A stretch of 64,000 nt of DNA from Streptomyces sp. D2-8 (GTDB lineage: Bacteria > Actinomycetota > Actinomycetes > Streptomycetales > Streptomycetaceae): contig NZ_JAAHBP010000008.1 in NCBI RefSeq assembly GCF_023184515.1, positions 372,001 to 436,000 on the forward strand. The letters are read 5' to 3'. This document shows positions 50,040-59,092 of the stretch, one piece after another; positions within the stretch are counted from its first letter, which is position 1, and every line of letters starts with the position of its first letter. The notes beneath the pieces are model-generated. The model saw nothing but the letters and a program-made list of their open reading frames with translations. It did not search any database and was not told the origin of the DNA. A program made the position numbers and the translations under genes.

Positions 50040-50069
50040 AACCTAAGTTGAGTGGTCTAGTCAGGTCAA
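50040..50069 (-). promoter_or_regulatory. Importer promoter with dre-like operator
   Basis: On the minus strand -35 TTGACC (50064-50069), 18-bp spacer, -10 TAGGTT (50040-50045), about 50 bp before the binding-protein start. The plus strand at 50051-50066 reads AGTGGTCTAGTCAGGT, which matches 13 of 16 positions of the DasR dre consensus and fills the spacer. This is the same architecture as the chiC promoter. Confidence 0.6.
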
Positions 50070-50106
50070 TGCGCGTGCGGAGGTTTGCTCGGCATCTGAG
50101 GGGCCG

Positions 50107-50796
50107 TCACTGGCCCGTCACCCAGCTGTACTGCAACTCCGGCCGCCCCACCGTGCCGTACTGCGGGCGGCGCGCCGCGCGGCCCGCGTCGACCAGATGC
50201 TCCAGGTAACGGCGGGCCGTGATGCGGGAGATGCCCACGGTCTCCGCGACCCCGGCGGCCGTGAGGCCCTCCGCACTGTCGCGCAGGGCCACCGTCACCC
50301 GCTCCAGCGTCGGCGCGCTCAGCCCCTTGGGCAGCGCGGCCGGGCCCGGTGCGCGCAGGGCCGCGAGCGCCCGGTCCACCTCGTCCTGGCCGCTCGCCTC
50401 GCCGACCGCCGCGTGAAACTCGGCGTAGCGCACGAGCCGGTCGCGCAGGGTCGCGAACGTGAACGGCTTCAGGACGTACTGCACGACCCCGAGCGAGACG
50501 CCCTCGCGTACGACGGCCAGGTCGCGCGCCGACGTCACCGCTATCACGTCCGCGTGGTGACCGGCCGCCCTGAGGGACCGGGCCAGATGCAGGCCGTGCA
50601 CGTCCGGCAGGTGCAGGTCGAGCAGGAGGAGGTCCACCGGGGTGCGGTCCAGGGCCCGGCGGGCCTCCGCACCCGTGTGCGCCTTGCCCACGGCCACGAA
50701 CCCCGGCACCCGGCCGACGTACAGGACGTGCGCGTCGGCGGCGACCGGGTCGTCCTCCACGACCAGGACCCGGATGGCCTTCTCGCTGCTCGTCAT
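50107..50796 (-). CDS. CitB/DcuR-type response regulator
   Basis: 229 aa. Receiver with E14-D15-D16, phospho-acceptor aspartate in LLLLDLHLPDVHG, and lysine in VLKPFTFATL. The C-terminal HTH contains LTAAGVAETVGISRITARRYLEHLV. This is the DcuR/CitB arrangement, which regulates C4-dicarboxylate or citrate uptake. It overlaps the kinase gene by 4 bp. Confidence 0.9.
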   Translation of the reverse strand: MTSSEKAIRVLVVEDDPVAADAHVLYVGRVPGFVAVGKAHTGAEARRALDRTPVDLLLLDLHLPDVHGLHLARSLRAAGHHADVIAVTSARDLAVVREGVSLGVVQYVLKPFTFATLRDRLVRYAEFHAAVGEASGQDEVDRALAALRAPGPAALPKGLSAPTLERVTVALRDSAEGLTAAGVAETVGISRITARRYLEHLVDAGRAARRPQYGTVGRPELQYSWVTGQ

Positions 50797-52463
50797 GCGT
50801 CGCCTCCAGCGCCTCTGGCCGCCGGGGCCCCGGAGGGTACGCCCCCGGCCGCCGTCTCCGGCTGCCGCAGCGGCAGCCGTACCTCGAACTCCGCCCCGCC
50901 GCCGTCGGCCCCCGCCACGGTCAGGGAGCCCTCGTGCCGCTGGGCCGCCTGCCGTACCAGCGCCAGCCCCAGGCCGCGGCCGCCCGGGCCCGCCGGCTTC
51001 GTCGAGAAGCCGCGCTGGAAGACCGCCTCGGCGTGCTCGGGGTCCACGCCCGGGCCCGTGTCCGAGACCCGCAGTACCAGCTCCGGGGCGTCGCCGGCGT
51101 TCCGGGTGTACGCCGCCACCGTCACCCGGGCCCGTACGCTGCCCTGCGCCGCGTCCACGGCGTTGTCGATCAGGTTGCCGAGGATGGTCACCAGGTCCCG
51201 CGCCGGGAGGGTGTCGGGCAGCAGGCCGTCGTCCAGGCTGCTGTCCTCCGACACCATCAGCTCCACGCCCCGCTCGTTCGCCTGGGCCGTCTTGCCCAGC
51301 AGCAGGGCCGCCAGCACGGGCTCGCTCACCGCCGCCACGACCTGGTCGGTCAGGGCCTGCGCCAGCTCCAGCTCGGCCGTCGCGAACTCCACCGCTTCCT
51401 CCGCCCGGCCCAGCTCGATCAGCGAGACGACCGTGTGCAGCCGGTTCGCCGCCTCGTGTGCCTGTGAGCGCAGCGCCTGGGTGAAGCCCCGCTCGGAGTC
51501 CAACTCGCCCATCAGCGACTGGAGTTCGGTGACATCGCGCAGGGTGACGACGGTACCGCGCCGCTCACCGCCCGACACCGGCGAGGTGTTGATCACCAGG
51601 ACCCGGGACTCCGACAGATGCACCTCGTCCACCCGCGGCTCCGACGCCAGCAGGGCACCCGTCAGCGGGGCCGGCAGCCCCAGCTCCGCCACCGAGCTGC
51701 CCACCACGTCCCCGGTCACGCCGAGCAACTCCCGCCCTCCGTCGTTGATCAGCGCCACACGGTACTGCCCGTCCAGCATCAGCAGCCCCTCGCGTACGGC
51801 GTGCAGGGCGGCCTGATGGTAGTCGTGCATCCGGCTGAGCTCGGTCGCGTTCATGCCGTGGGTGTGGCGGCGCAGCCGGGCGTTGATGACGTACGTGCCG
51901 ACCGCGCCCAGCAGCAGCGCGCCGGCCGCGACGCCGAGCAGGGCCGTCAGCTGGCCCTGGACCCGCTGGGTGATCTGCTCGACCCGGATCCCCGCGCTGA
52001 CCAGGCCCACCACCTTCCGGCCGTCCTGGATGGGGGTGACCGCGCGCATCGACGGGCCGAGGGTGCCGGTGTAGGTCTCGGTGAAGGTCTGGCCCTTCAG
52101 GGCCTTCTCGGTGTGGCCCCGGAAGGTCTGGCCGATCTGCTTCGGGTCGGGGTGCGTCCAGCGGATGCCCCGCGGATCCATGATCGTGATGAAGTCGACC
52201 TCGGTGTCCCGCATCACCTTCAGCGCGTACGGCTGGAGCTCGGCCGACGGGTCGGCGGTGCGGGTCGCCGCCAGCACGGACGGGGAGTCCGCGACGGACC
52301 GGGCCACCGCCCTGGCCTGGCGCGCCGCGGCCTCCTCGGCCTGGCTGCGGTCGCTGACGTAGGTGAACAGCGCATATCCGGCCACGACGACCGCTATCAG
52401 GACGGCCTGCATGGCGAAGAGCTGGCCCGCCAGGCTGCGGGGACCGGGGACGGAGAAGCGCAT
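50793..52463 (-). CDS. CitA/DcuS-type sensor histidine kinase
   Basis: 556 aa. Transmembrane helix 1 lies at about 14-36. A periplasmic-type PAS sensor (about 37-170) contains VDFITIMDPRGIRWTHPDP and TGTLGPSMRAVTPI, both typical of CitA/DcuS ligand domains. Helix 2 is near 176-198. A cytoplasmic PAS follows, then the Spo0B-type dimerisation helix with LRSQAHEAANRLHTVVSLIELG, where the histidine is phosphorylated. The ATPase domain ends GRGLGLALVRQAAQR. Divergent from the DctA-type carrier, so it probably senses C4-dicarboxylate and controls its uptake. Confidence 0.92.
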   Translation of the reverse strand: MRFSVPGPRSLAGQLFAMQAVLIAVVVAGYALFTYVSDRSQAEEAAARQARAVARSVADSPSVLAATRTADPSAELQPYALKVMRDTEVDFITIMDPRGIRWTHPDPKQIGQTFRGHTEKALKGQTFTETYTGTLGPSMRAVTPIQDGRKVVGLVSAGIRVEQITQRVQGQLTALLGVAAGALLLGAVGTYVINARLRRHTHGMNATELSRMHDYHQAALHAVREGLLMLDGQYRVALINDGGRELLGVTGDVVGSSVAELGLPAPLTGALLASEPRVDEVHLSESRVLVINTSPVSGGERRGTVVTLRDVTELQSLMGELDSERGFTQALRSQAHEAANRLHTVVSLIELGRAEEAVEFATAELELAQALTDQVVAAVSEPVLAALLLGKTAQANERGVELMVSEDSSLDDGLLPDTLPARDLVTILGNLIDNAVDAAQGSVRARVTVAAYTRNAGDAPELVLRVSDTGPGVDPEHAEAVFQRGFSTKPAGPGGRGLGLALVRQAAQRHEGSLTVAGADGGGAEFEVRLPLRQPETAAGGVPSGAPAARGAGGDA

Positions 52464-52640
52464 GTCGTCAGTCTGCCTCGTGGCTGATTGTGAACTAAAT
52501 GAACGGAAGGGTGACCGCGCTCACAGAGAAGGACATAGTCACGGCATTCCCCATAACGCATCTCCGGGAGCCCCGCTCCCTTTCCCCCGGACGTGAGCCG
52601 CACGCCGGTGATGCCGACGACGACGTCAAGGAGGGCCGCC

Positions 52641-54032
52641 GTGACCAGCGCAGCCGATACGGCACCTGCCGCACGCAAACCCAAGCGGGACCGCACGCAC
52701 TATCTCTACATCGCGGTGATCATCGCGGTCGCCGCCGGTATCGCGGTGGGTCTGGCCGCACCCGACTTCGCCGTCGGGCTGAAGCCCATCGGCACGGGTT
52801 TCGTGGCCCTGATCAAGATGATGATCTCGCCGATCATCTTCTGCACGATCGTGCTGGGCATCGGCTCGGTGCGCAAGGCCGCCAAGGTCGGAGCCGTCGG
52901 CGGTATCGCCCTGGGCTACTTCATGGTGATGTCGGTGGTGGCGCTGGGCATCGGCCTGGTCGTCGGCAACATCCTGGAGCCGGGCACCGGCCTCGCGGTC
53001 ACCGACGCGGTCAAGGAGGCGGGTCACGCGCAGGTCGACGCCGAGGCCAAGGACACCACGGAGTTCCTGCTCGGCATCATCCCGACCACGATCGTCTCCG
53101 CCTTCACCAACGAGTCGGTCCTGCAGACCCTGCTGATCGCCCTGCTCGCCGGCTTCGCGCTGCAGGGCATGGGCTCGGCCGGCCAGCCGATCCTGCGCGG
53201 TATCGAGCACATCCAGCGGCTCGTCTTCCGCATCCTCGCGATGGTGATGTGGGCCGCCCCGATCGGTGCCTTCGGTGCCATCGCCGCCGTCACCGGCTCC
53301 GCCGGCCTGGACGCGCTCAAGAGCCTCGCCGTGCTGATGCTCGGCTTCTACGTGACCTGCTTCCTCTTCGTCTTCATCGTGCTCGGCATCCTGCTGCGCG
53401 TGATCTCCGGCCTGAACATCCTCACGCTGTTCAAGTACCTCGGCCGTGAGTTCCTGCTGATCCTGTCCACGTCCTCGTCCGAGTCCGCCCTGCCGCGGCT
53501 CATCGCGAAGATGGAGCACCTGGGCGTCAGCAAGCCGGTGGTCGGTATCACCGTCCCGACCGGCTACTCCTTCAACCTCGACGGCACCATGATCTACATG
53601 ACCATGGCCTCGCTGTTCATCGCCGACGCCCTGGGCACCCCGATGTCCATCGGCGAGCAGATCCCGCTGCTGCTCTTCCTGCTGGTCGCCTCCAAGGGCG
53701 CCGCGGGTGTCACCGGTGCCGGCCTCGCGACCCTGGCCGGTGGTCTGCAGTCGCACAAGCCGGCCATGGTCGACGGCATCGGCCTGATCGTCGGCATCGA
53801 CCGCTTCATGAGCGAGGCCCGCGCCCTGACGAACTTCGCCGGCAACGCCGTGGCCACCGTGCTGATCGGCACCTGGACGAAGGAGATCGACAAGGACCGC
53901 GTGAACCAGGTCCTCGCCGGTCAGCTGCCCTTCGACGAGAAGACGCTGCTGGACGACGCCCATGGAGGCCCGGCCGAGGAGCACGTCGAGCTGCCCGAGC
54001 AGGGCGGCGAGAAGGAGCTGGCCAAGGCCTGA
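52641..54032 (+). CDS. dctA: C4-dicarboxylate:cation symporter (DctA, DAACS family)
   Basis: 463 aa, eight helices and two re-entrant loops of the glutamate/dicarboxylate transporter fold. Hallmarks: LSTSSSESALPRLIAKME (serine-rich hairpin), TVPTGYSFNLDGTMIYM, ASKGAAGVTGAGLATLA and GIDRFMSEARALTNFAGNAVATVLIG. The second hairpin and the Arg in FMSEARAL fit C4-dicarboxylates better than glutamate. GTG 52641 follows AAGGAGGG. Divergent from its probable two-component regulators. Disordered Glu-rich tail. Confidence 0.93.
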   Translation: MTSAADTAPAARKPKRDRTHYLYIAVIIAVAAGIAVGLAAPDFAVGLKPIGTGFVALIKMMISPIIFCTIVLGIGSVRKAAKVGAVGGIALGYFMVMSVVALGIGLVVGNILEPGTGLAVTDAVKEAGHAQVDAEAKDTTEFLLGIIPTTIVSAFTNESVLQTLLIALLAGFALQGMGSAGQPILRGIEHIQRLVFRILAMVMWAAPIGAFGAIAAVTGSAGLDALKSLAVLMLGFYVTCFLFVFIVLGILLRVISGLNILTLFKYLGREFLLILSTSSSESALPRLIAKMEHLGVSKPVVGITVPTGYSFNLDGTMIYMTMASLFIADALGTPMSIGEQIPLLLFLLVASKGAAGVTGAGLATLAGGLQSHKPAMVDGIGLIVGIDRFMSEARALTNFAGNAVATVLIGTWTKEIDKDRVNQVLAGQLPFDEKTLLDDAHGGPAEEHVELPEQGGEKELAKA

Positions 54033-54057
54033 CGGCCGAGCCGCCCCCCGCAAGACT

Positions 54058-54096
54058 CCGGGCGGCTGGGTGTCCCCCCGTCGCTCAGCCGCCCGG
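54058..54096. terminator. Bidirectional terminator
   Basis: CCGGGCGGCTG pairs with CAGCCGCCCGG (11 bp, 17-nt loop) between the convergent dctA and tetR genes. Confidence 0.7.
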
Positions 54097-54113
54097 TCCG
54101 GATTCCAGCACGG

Positions 54114-54728
54114 TCAAGCGTTCAGCTTCGCCACCAGTTCGGTGGCCTTCGAGGCGGGCACGCCCGCCGCGGTCAGCACAGAGACCGCGGCGCAGCGGCC
54201 CGCCTCCTGCGCTGCCAGCAGGCCGTCGTTCACCGCCTCCATCACCGCGAACAGCATCTGCTCGTGCACATACGCCAGGGCCGGAGCCGGCAGGGGTGAG
54301 CTGAAGACGTTCTCGTCCAGCCCGCGCTGCAGCAGCCCGATGCTCTCCTGCCGGACCGGGGCGAGCCGCTCCCGGATGCCCTGCATGGTGACCGTGCGCT
54401 GGGCGAGCGCGACCAGCAGCCGGTAGCGGTCGGCGATCGCCCACACCGCCAGCACCGAGCGTGCCACCGCCTCCGCCGGATCCCGCACGTCCTCGCGGCC
54501 CGCCGCGTGCGCGGCCGACAGCGCCTCCACGGCCTCGTCGACGAGCGTGCTGATCAGCGTCTCGCGGTTCGGGAAGTGCCCGTACACCGTCCGCCTTACG
54601 ACGCCCGCGGCGCGTGCGATCTGGTCCATGGACGCGTCGGGGTCGCGCAGCAGCTCGGCGAGGGCGACGTCGAGAAGGCGGCGGCGGTTGGCGTCGGCGC
54701 GGCTGGTACCCGTGGTCATGGACGTCAT
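54114..54728 (-). CDS. TetR-family repressor of the adjacent efflux pump
   Basis: 204 aa. HTH: ANRRRLLDVALAELLRDPDASMDQIARAAG then VVRRTVYGHFPNRETLIS. ATG 54728 has a good AAGGGG site; ATG 54719 is an alternative. It is divergent from an MFS multidrug transporter across 110 bp that hold three palindromes, the standard layout of a self-regulated TetR/efflux pair. The ligand-binding pocket has no recognisable specificity. Confidence 0.9.
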   Translation of the reverse strand: MTSMTTGTSRADANRRRLLDVALAELLRDPDASMDQIARAAGVVRRTVYGHFPNRETLISTLVDEAVEALSAAHAAGREDVRDPAEAVARSVLAVWAIADRYRLLVALAQRTVTMQGIRERLAPVRQESIGLLQRGLDENVFSSPLPAPALAYVHEQMLFAVMEAVNDGLLAAQEAGRCAAVSVLTAAGVPASKATELVAKLNA

Positions 54729-54748
54729 TGTGCCCCTTCCCCCATCGA

Positions 54749-54768
54749 GTTGCACAGTACTGTGCAAC
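54749..54768. promoter_or_regulatory. TetR operator 1
   Basis: GTTGCACA-GTAC-TGTGCAAC, a perfect 20-bp palindrome. Confidence 0.8.
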
Positions 54769-54776
54769 GACGTAGA

Positions 54777-54794
54777 TTGCACAGCGTTGTGTAA
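54777..54794. promoter_or_regulatory. TetR operator 2
   Basis: TTGCACA-GCGT-TGTGTAA, one mismatch between arms; the same 4-bp spacer. Centre 27 bp from operator 1. Confidence 0.7.
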
Positions 54795-54812
54795 ATGCAC
54801 ACTCATGTGCAA
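54795..54812. promoter_or_regulatory. TetR operator 3
   Basis: ATGCACA-CTCA-TGTGCAA; same core (TGCACA-N4-TGTGCA). Centre 18 bp from operator 2, immediately upstream of the efflux-gene ribosome-binding site. Confidence 0.7.
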
Positions 54813-54838
54813 CTCAAGCCGGGAAGGCAACCCCCGCC

Positions 54839-56512
54839 ATGCGACTCGTCATGAACGAACCGACCGAGAGGACGGACCGCCCCTACGCACGCCGCTGGTG
54901 GGCGCTCCTCGTGCTCTGCCTCAGCCTGCTGATCATCGTGATGGCCAACACCGCCCTCACCGTCGCCGCGCCCGCCATGACCGAGGACCTCGGCCTGACC
55001 AGCGCCGACCTGCAGTGGGTGATCGACGGCTACACCGTCCCGTACGCCGCGCTGATGCTGCTGCTCGGCGCGATAGGCGACAAGTACAGCCGCCGGGGCG
55101 CGCTCGTCCTCGGGCTGGTCGTGTTCGCGGGCGGCTCCGTCTTCGGCTACCTCGCCGACAGCTCCACGACGGTCATCGCCGCACGGGCCGTGATGGGCGC
55201 CGGCGCCGCGATGATCATGCCCGCCACGCTGTCCCTGCTCGCCGCGACCTTCCCGCGCGCCGAACGCGCCAAGGCCATCACCCTGTGGACCGCCACGGCC
55301 GGGCTGGCCATCGCGGCCGGACCGCTGGTCGCCGGGGCGCTGCTGGAGGACCACGGCTGGTCGTCGACGTTCCTCATCAACGTCCCCGTCGCGATCCTGG
55401 CCCTCGTCGGCGCCTTCGTCCTCGTACCGCCGTCCAAGGCCGCGGACCGCGGGCGCATCGACTACGGAGGCGGACTGCTGTCGGTGGTGTGGATCGCCGC
55501 ACTGGTCTACATGATCATCGAGGGGCCGCACTTCGGCTGGGGCGTCAAGGCCGTCACGGCGGCGGTCGTCGCCGGAGCCGGGCTCGTCGCCTTCGTCCTG
55601 TGGGAGCTGCGCCACCCCCGCCCGCTCCTCGACGTCCGCCGCTTCACGAACCGCGGCTTCGCCGGCTCCAACCTCGCCGTCGCCCTGTTCTTCCTGGCGG
55701 TCTTCGGCGCCTTCTACTACCTGACACAGCACCTCCAGTTCGTCCTCGGCTACGACGCCCTGGACACGGGCCTGCGCATGCTGCCGCTGGCGGGCGCCGT
55801 GTTCGTGGGGTCGGCCCTCACCGGCTTCCTCACGCCCCGGGTCGGCATGAAGTGGACCGTCACGGCCGGCATGGTCGGCGGCACGGCGGCCCTGGCGCTG
55901 CTCACCCAGGTCGACTCCGCCGCGTCGTACGGCGACTTCGTCGCGCCCCTGGTCGTCCTCGGTCTCTCGATCGGGCTCGCCCTCTCGCCCTGCACGGACG
56001 CGATCATGGGGGCGTTCCCGGAGTCGGAGCTGGGCGTCGGCGGCGCGGTGAACGACACGTCGCTGGAGCTCGGCGGTTCGCTGGGCATCGCCATTCTGGG
56101 CTCGCTGCTGGCGACGTCGTACTCCGGCCACCTGTCGGACGCGACGGCCGGCAGCAAGCTCCCCGCCGCCTCCCTGTCCACGGCGCAGGACTCCGTCGGA
56201 GCCGGGTACGCCGTCGCCCAAGGCATCGGCGACAAGGCCCGGCAGCTCGCCGAGCAGGCCGCGCACACGAGCGACCCCCAGCAGGCGGAGCGACTTCGGG
56301 CACAGGCCGAGCAACTCGGCGGCGGCGCCCGGCGGATGGCCGACGCGGTCGGGTCCTCGTTCTCCGACGCGGTCGCGCACACCAGCCTGATCGGGGCCGT
56401 CATCCTGGGCGTCGGCACAGTGGTGGTGGCGCTGCTGCTGCCCGGCAAGGTGAAGACGGTGCACGAGCCCGCCGAGCAGAGCAGGGAACTGGAGTCCGCC
56501 GGGGCCCGCTAG
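54839..56512 (+). CDS. MFS drug efflux transporter (DHA2, 14-helix)
   Basis: 557 aa. Motif A is GAIGDKYSRRGAL and motif C lies in ALLLEDHGWSSTFLINVPVA-type sequence (AGALLEDHGWSSTF, INVPVAIL). 14 predicted helices place it with QacA/EmrB-like proton antiporters. An extended helical loop near 460-510 (AEQAAHTSDPQQAERLRAQAEQ) precedes the last helix. GGGAAGG lies 11 bp ahead of ATG 54839; ATG 54851 is possible. Substrate unknown. Repressed by the neighbouring TetR by inference. Confidence 0.92.
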   Translation: MRLVMNEPTERTDRPYARRWWALLVLCLSLLIIVMANTALTVAAPAMTEDLGLTSADLQWVIDGYTVPYAALMLLLGAIGDKYSRRGALVLGLVVFAGGSVFGYLADSSTTVIAARAVMGAGAAMIMPATLSLLAATFPRAERAKAITLWTATAGLAIAAGPLVAGALLEDHGWSSTFLINVPVAILALVGAFVLVPPSKAADRGRIDYGGGLLSVVWIAALVYMIIEGPHFGWGVKAVTAAVVAGAGLVAFVLWELRHPRPLLDVRRFTNRGFAGSNLAVALFFLAVFGAFYYLTQHLQFVLGYDALDTGLRMLPLAGAVFVGSALTGFLTPRVGMKWTVTAGMVGGTAALALLTQVDSAASYGDFVAPLVVLGLSIGLALSPCTDAIMGAFPESELGVGGAVNDTSLELGGSLGIAILGSLLATSYSGHLSDATAGSKLPAASLSTAQDSVGAGYAVAQGIGDKARQLAEQAAHTSDPQQAERLRAQAEQLGGGARRMADAVGSSFSDAVAHTSLIGAVILGVGTVVVALLLPGKVKTVHEPAEQSRELESAGAR

Positions 56513-56544
56513 GGGCTGTCGCGAGCGTGGCGCCCGCCCCGCGA

Positions 56545-56575
56545 CGCCCGGCACGCCCGCTCGCCACGCCGGGCG
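56545..56575. terminator. Probable bidirectional terminator
   Basis: CGCCCGGC pairs with GCCGGGCG (8 bp, 15-nt loop) between the convergent MFS and aldo-keto reductase genes. Confidence 0.5.
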
Positions 56576-56665
56576 GACGACGCGACGTCGCGGACACCCC
56601 CTGGGTCCCGCCGCGAGCGTGGCGTCGCCGCCCGGGTGCGGCCGGCGTCAGGTTCGTGGCCGGCG

Positions 56666-57565
56666 CTACGCCCGGACCGGCCCGGCTGCCTCGTCCAGCC
56701 GGGCCCTTTCCCGCGCGGTGAGCAGCAGGTCCGCCGCGGCCGCCGAGTCCCTGATCGTCTGCGGCCGGCTCGCCCCCGGGATCGGGACGACCACCGGGGA
56801 CCGGGCCAGCAGCCAGGCCAGTCCGACCTGTTGGGGACTGACCCCGCGCTCCGCCGCCACCGCGTGGAAGGCCGCGAAGCGCTGCTCCCCCTCCGTACGC
56901 GACGGCCCGTCCAGGGAGCTGCGGGCCAGCCCGCCCAGCGGGCTCCACGGCAGGAACGCCAGCCCCAGTTCCGCGCACAGCCGCAGCTCCCGCTCGCCGT
57001 CCCGGACGGCGGGGGAGTACCGGTTCTGCACCGACACCAGACGGTCGCCCAGGATCTCGTGCGCCCGGCGGATCTGGTCCGCGTCCACGTTGGACACACC
57101 GGCCAGCCGGATCGTGCCCGCGTCGAGCAGCTCGCGCAGCGCGCCGACCGACTCCTCGAAGGGCACCGCGGGGTCGGGCTTGTGCAACTGGTAGAGGCCG
57201 ATCGCCGCCACGCCCAGCCGCTTGCGGGAGGCCTCGGCGGCGGTCTTGAGGTGGCGCGGGGAGCCGTTCACCGTCCAGTCGCCGCCCGCCGGGCGGCCGC
57301 GGCCGCCCTTCGTCGCCACCAGGACGCCGGAGGTGTCACCGCCGTAGGCGGCCAGCGCGCGGGCCACCAGGCGTTCGTTGTGGCCGGACTCCGCGCCCGG
57401 CAGATGGTACGAGTCGGCCGTGTCCAGCAGGGTCACGCCCGCGTCGAGCGCGGCGTGCACGGTGGCCAGGGCACGCTCCTCGTCCGGCCGGCCCTCGATG
57501 GACAGCGGCATCGCACCGAGCCCGACCGCGCTCACCCGCAGGCCGCCGAGTGTCCTGTACCGCAT
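56666..57565 (-). CDS. Aldo-keto reductase
   Basis: 299 aa TIM barrel. MRYRTLGGLRVSAVGLGAM is the first strand. Active-site residues are present: D and Y in LLDTADSY, K in VATKGGRG, and H in YQLHKPDP. NADP-binding motifs are PIPGASRPQTIRDS. Substrate unknown. The start lies 1 bp after the stop of the upstream epimerase gene, so the two are co-transcribed. Confidence 0.9.
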   Translation of the reverse strand: MRYRTLGGLRVSAVGLGAMPLSIEGRPDEERALATVHAALDAGVTLLDTADSYHLPGAESGHNERLVARALAAYGGDTSGVLVATKGGRGRPAGGDWTVNGSPRHLKTAAEASRKRLGVAAIGLYQLHKPDPAVPFEESVGALRELLDAGTIRLAGVSNVDADQIRRAHEILGDRLVSVQNRYSPAVRDGERELRLCAELGLAFLPWSPLGGLARSSLDGPSRTEGEQRFAAFHAVAAERGVSPQQVGLAWLLARSPVVVPIPGASRPQTIRDSAAAADLLLTARERARLDEAAGPVRA

Positions 57566-57566
57566 G

Positions 57567-58487
57567 TCAGTCGCCCTTCCCGAGCGTCTCGGCGACGGCC
57601 CGCGGCAGCCACTGCCGGGCGTCGGTGAAGGTGAAGCCGAGCCGGGCGGCCCGGGCGTTGTCCATGCCGTAGGCGCGGCGGAAGGAGAACGGCGAGACCT
57701 CGCCGACGTCCACGGGCCGGAACTCGGCCCGGCCGCCCGGGACATGGGCGGCCACCGCCGCGCACAGCTCCTCGGTGCTCAGCACCCCGGAGGACGCGGC
57801 GTTGACCGGCCCGGTGAAGTCCTCGCCCGCCGCCCAGGCCAGGAAGCGGGCGATCTCCTCGACGTACCCATAGGTGGCCGGCCGGTTAGCCGCCGGCACG
57901 GCGATCGGCTCGCCGGTGCGTATCCGCTCGGCGTAGTGGGCCAGCCTGCCCGTGAAGTCGTCGCCCCCGCCCAGCACATGGGCCACCCGCACCGCCGTGT
58001 ACGGGAACGCCGCGCCGCCGGCCGCGAGGACCGCCTCGGCCTGCCGCTTGCCCTCCCCGTAGTGGGCCTCCAGGAACGCGGGGTCGTCCCAGGACTGATC
58101 GAGGTCGACCGCGACGGCGGACGGGTCGACGGCCTCCTCGCGCACCAGGGCGGGGGAGTCCTCGTACTCGTACACCTCGACCGTCGAGGTCATCACATAG
58201 CGCCGGGTACGGCCGGCGAAGACACGGCGGGCGATCGCGGCCTGGCGCGGGGTGTAGCAGACCTGGTCGACGACGACGTCGAAGACGCGCGAGCCGAGCG
58301 CGCCGGTCAGCGACGCTTCGTCGTCCCGGTCGGCGCGCAACTGCTCCACCCCGGCGGGCGGCGGGGAGGACCCCCGGTTCAGCACGGTGACGCGATGGCC
58401 TTCGGCGAGCAGCCGTGCGATCAGACGCTTTCCGACGTAACGGTTCCCGCCGATGACCAGTACTTCCAGGGCCTTTTCCATGGCCAT
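57567..58487 (-). CDS. NAD-dependent epimerase/dehydratase (extended SDR, isoflavone-reductase-like)
   Basis: 306 aa. Rossmann motif VLVIGGNRYVGKRLIARLL (GxxxxxG variant GGNRYVG), SSTVEVYEYED as the catalytic Ser/Thr segment, and the Tyr/Lys pair in HYGEGKRQAEAVL. Ends with a C-terminal helix (ARQWLPRAVAETLGKG). The lead ATG is 58487 (GGGAG site 4 bp ahead) or 58481. Divergent from the Lrp gene, whose product may regulate the two-gene operon. Confidence 0.87.
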   Translation of the reverse strand: MAMEKALEVLVIGGNRYVGKRLIARLLAEGHRVTVLNRGSSPPPAGVEQLRADRDDEASLTGALGSRVFDVVVDQVCYTPRQAAIARRVFAGRTRRYVMTSTVEVYEYEDSPALVREEAVDPSAVAVDLDQSWDDPAFLEAHYGEGKRQAEAVLAAGGAAFPYTAVRVAHVLGGGDDFTGRLAHYAERIRTGEPIAVPAANRPATYGYVEEIARFLAWAAGEDFTGPVNAASSGVLSTEELCAAVAAHVPGGRAEFRPVDVGEVSPFSFRRAYGMDNARAARLGFTFTDARQWLPRAVAETLGKGD

Positions 58488-58526
58488 AATTCTCCCGGCG
58501 TACATCCACGCTCTGAAGGGGGAACC

Positions 58527-59036
58527 ATGGGAGTTCAGGCCGCCGCGCCGAAAGAACCACGGCATCTGCGCACCGCCGCCGACGAAACATCGGTGGCCTT
58601 CGACACGCTGGACCGGCAGATCCTCCAGCTGCTCCAGACCGACGGCCGGATCAAACTCAGCGAGCTGGGCCGCCGGGTCAGACTCAGCCCCGCGGCCGTC
58701 ACCGAGCGGGTGCGGCGGCTGGAGGCGGCGGGCGTGATCAGCGGCTACGGCGCCCACGTCGTGCCGGCCCGGCTCGGCTACGGCATCCAGGCGTTCATCC
58801 GCGTCGACCCGCACGGCGGCTACAACCTCAAGCACCCGAGGACCCTGGAGCTGATCGAGCGGCCCGAGATCACCGAGGTGCACCACGTGGTCGGGGAGGA
58901 CTGCTGGATCCTCAAGGTCGCCGTCCGCGACACCGTCCACCTGGAGGAGGTCCTGGAGAACGTGTCAGCCCTGGGCCGCACCACGACCTCGATCGTGCTG
59001 ACCTCGCCGGTGGAGCGGAAACCGCTGTTGCCTTGA
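58527..59036 (+). CDS. Lrp/AsnC-family regulator
   Basis: 169 aa. HTH: FDTLDRQILQLLQTDGRIKLSELGRRV and SPAAVTERVRRLEAAGVISGY. The RAM effector domain contains PEITEVHHVVGEDCWILKVAV. An N-terminal extension of 22 residues precedes the core. AAGGGGGAA lies ahead of ATG 58527. Lrp proteins sense amino acids. The divergent oxidoreductase operon is the likely target. Confidence 0.9.
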   Translation: MGVQAAAPKEPRHLRTAADETSVAFDTLDRQILQLLQTDGRIKLSELGRRVRLSPAAVTERVRRLEAAGVISGYGAHVVPARLGYGIQAFIRVDPHGGYNLKHPRTLELIERPEITEVHHVVGEDCWILKVAVRDTVHLEEVLENVSALGRTTTSIVLTSPVERKPLLP

Positions 59037-59092
59037 CGCCGAGGTCAAGGATGGAGTGCCTGCGGGCCGGGCACCCCGAGGGCGACTCGTGC

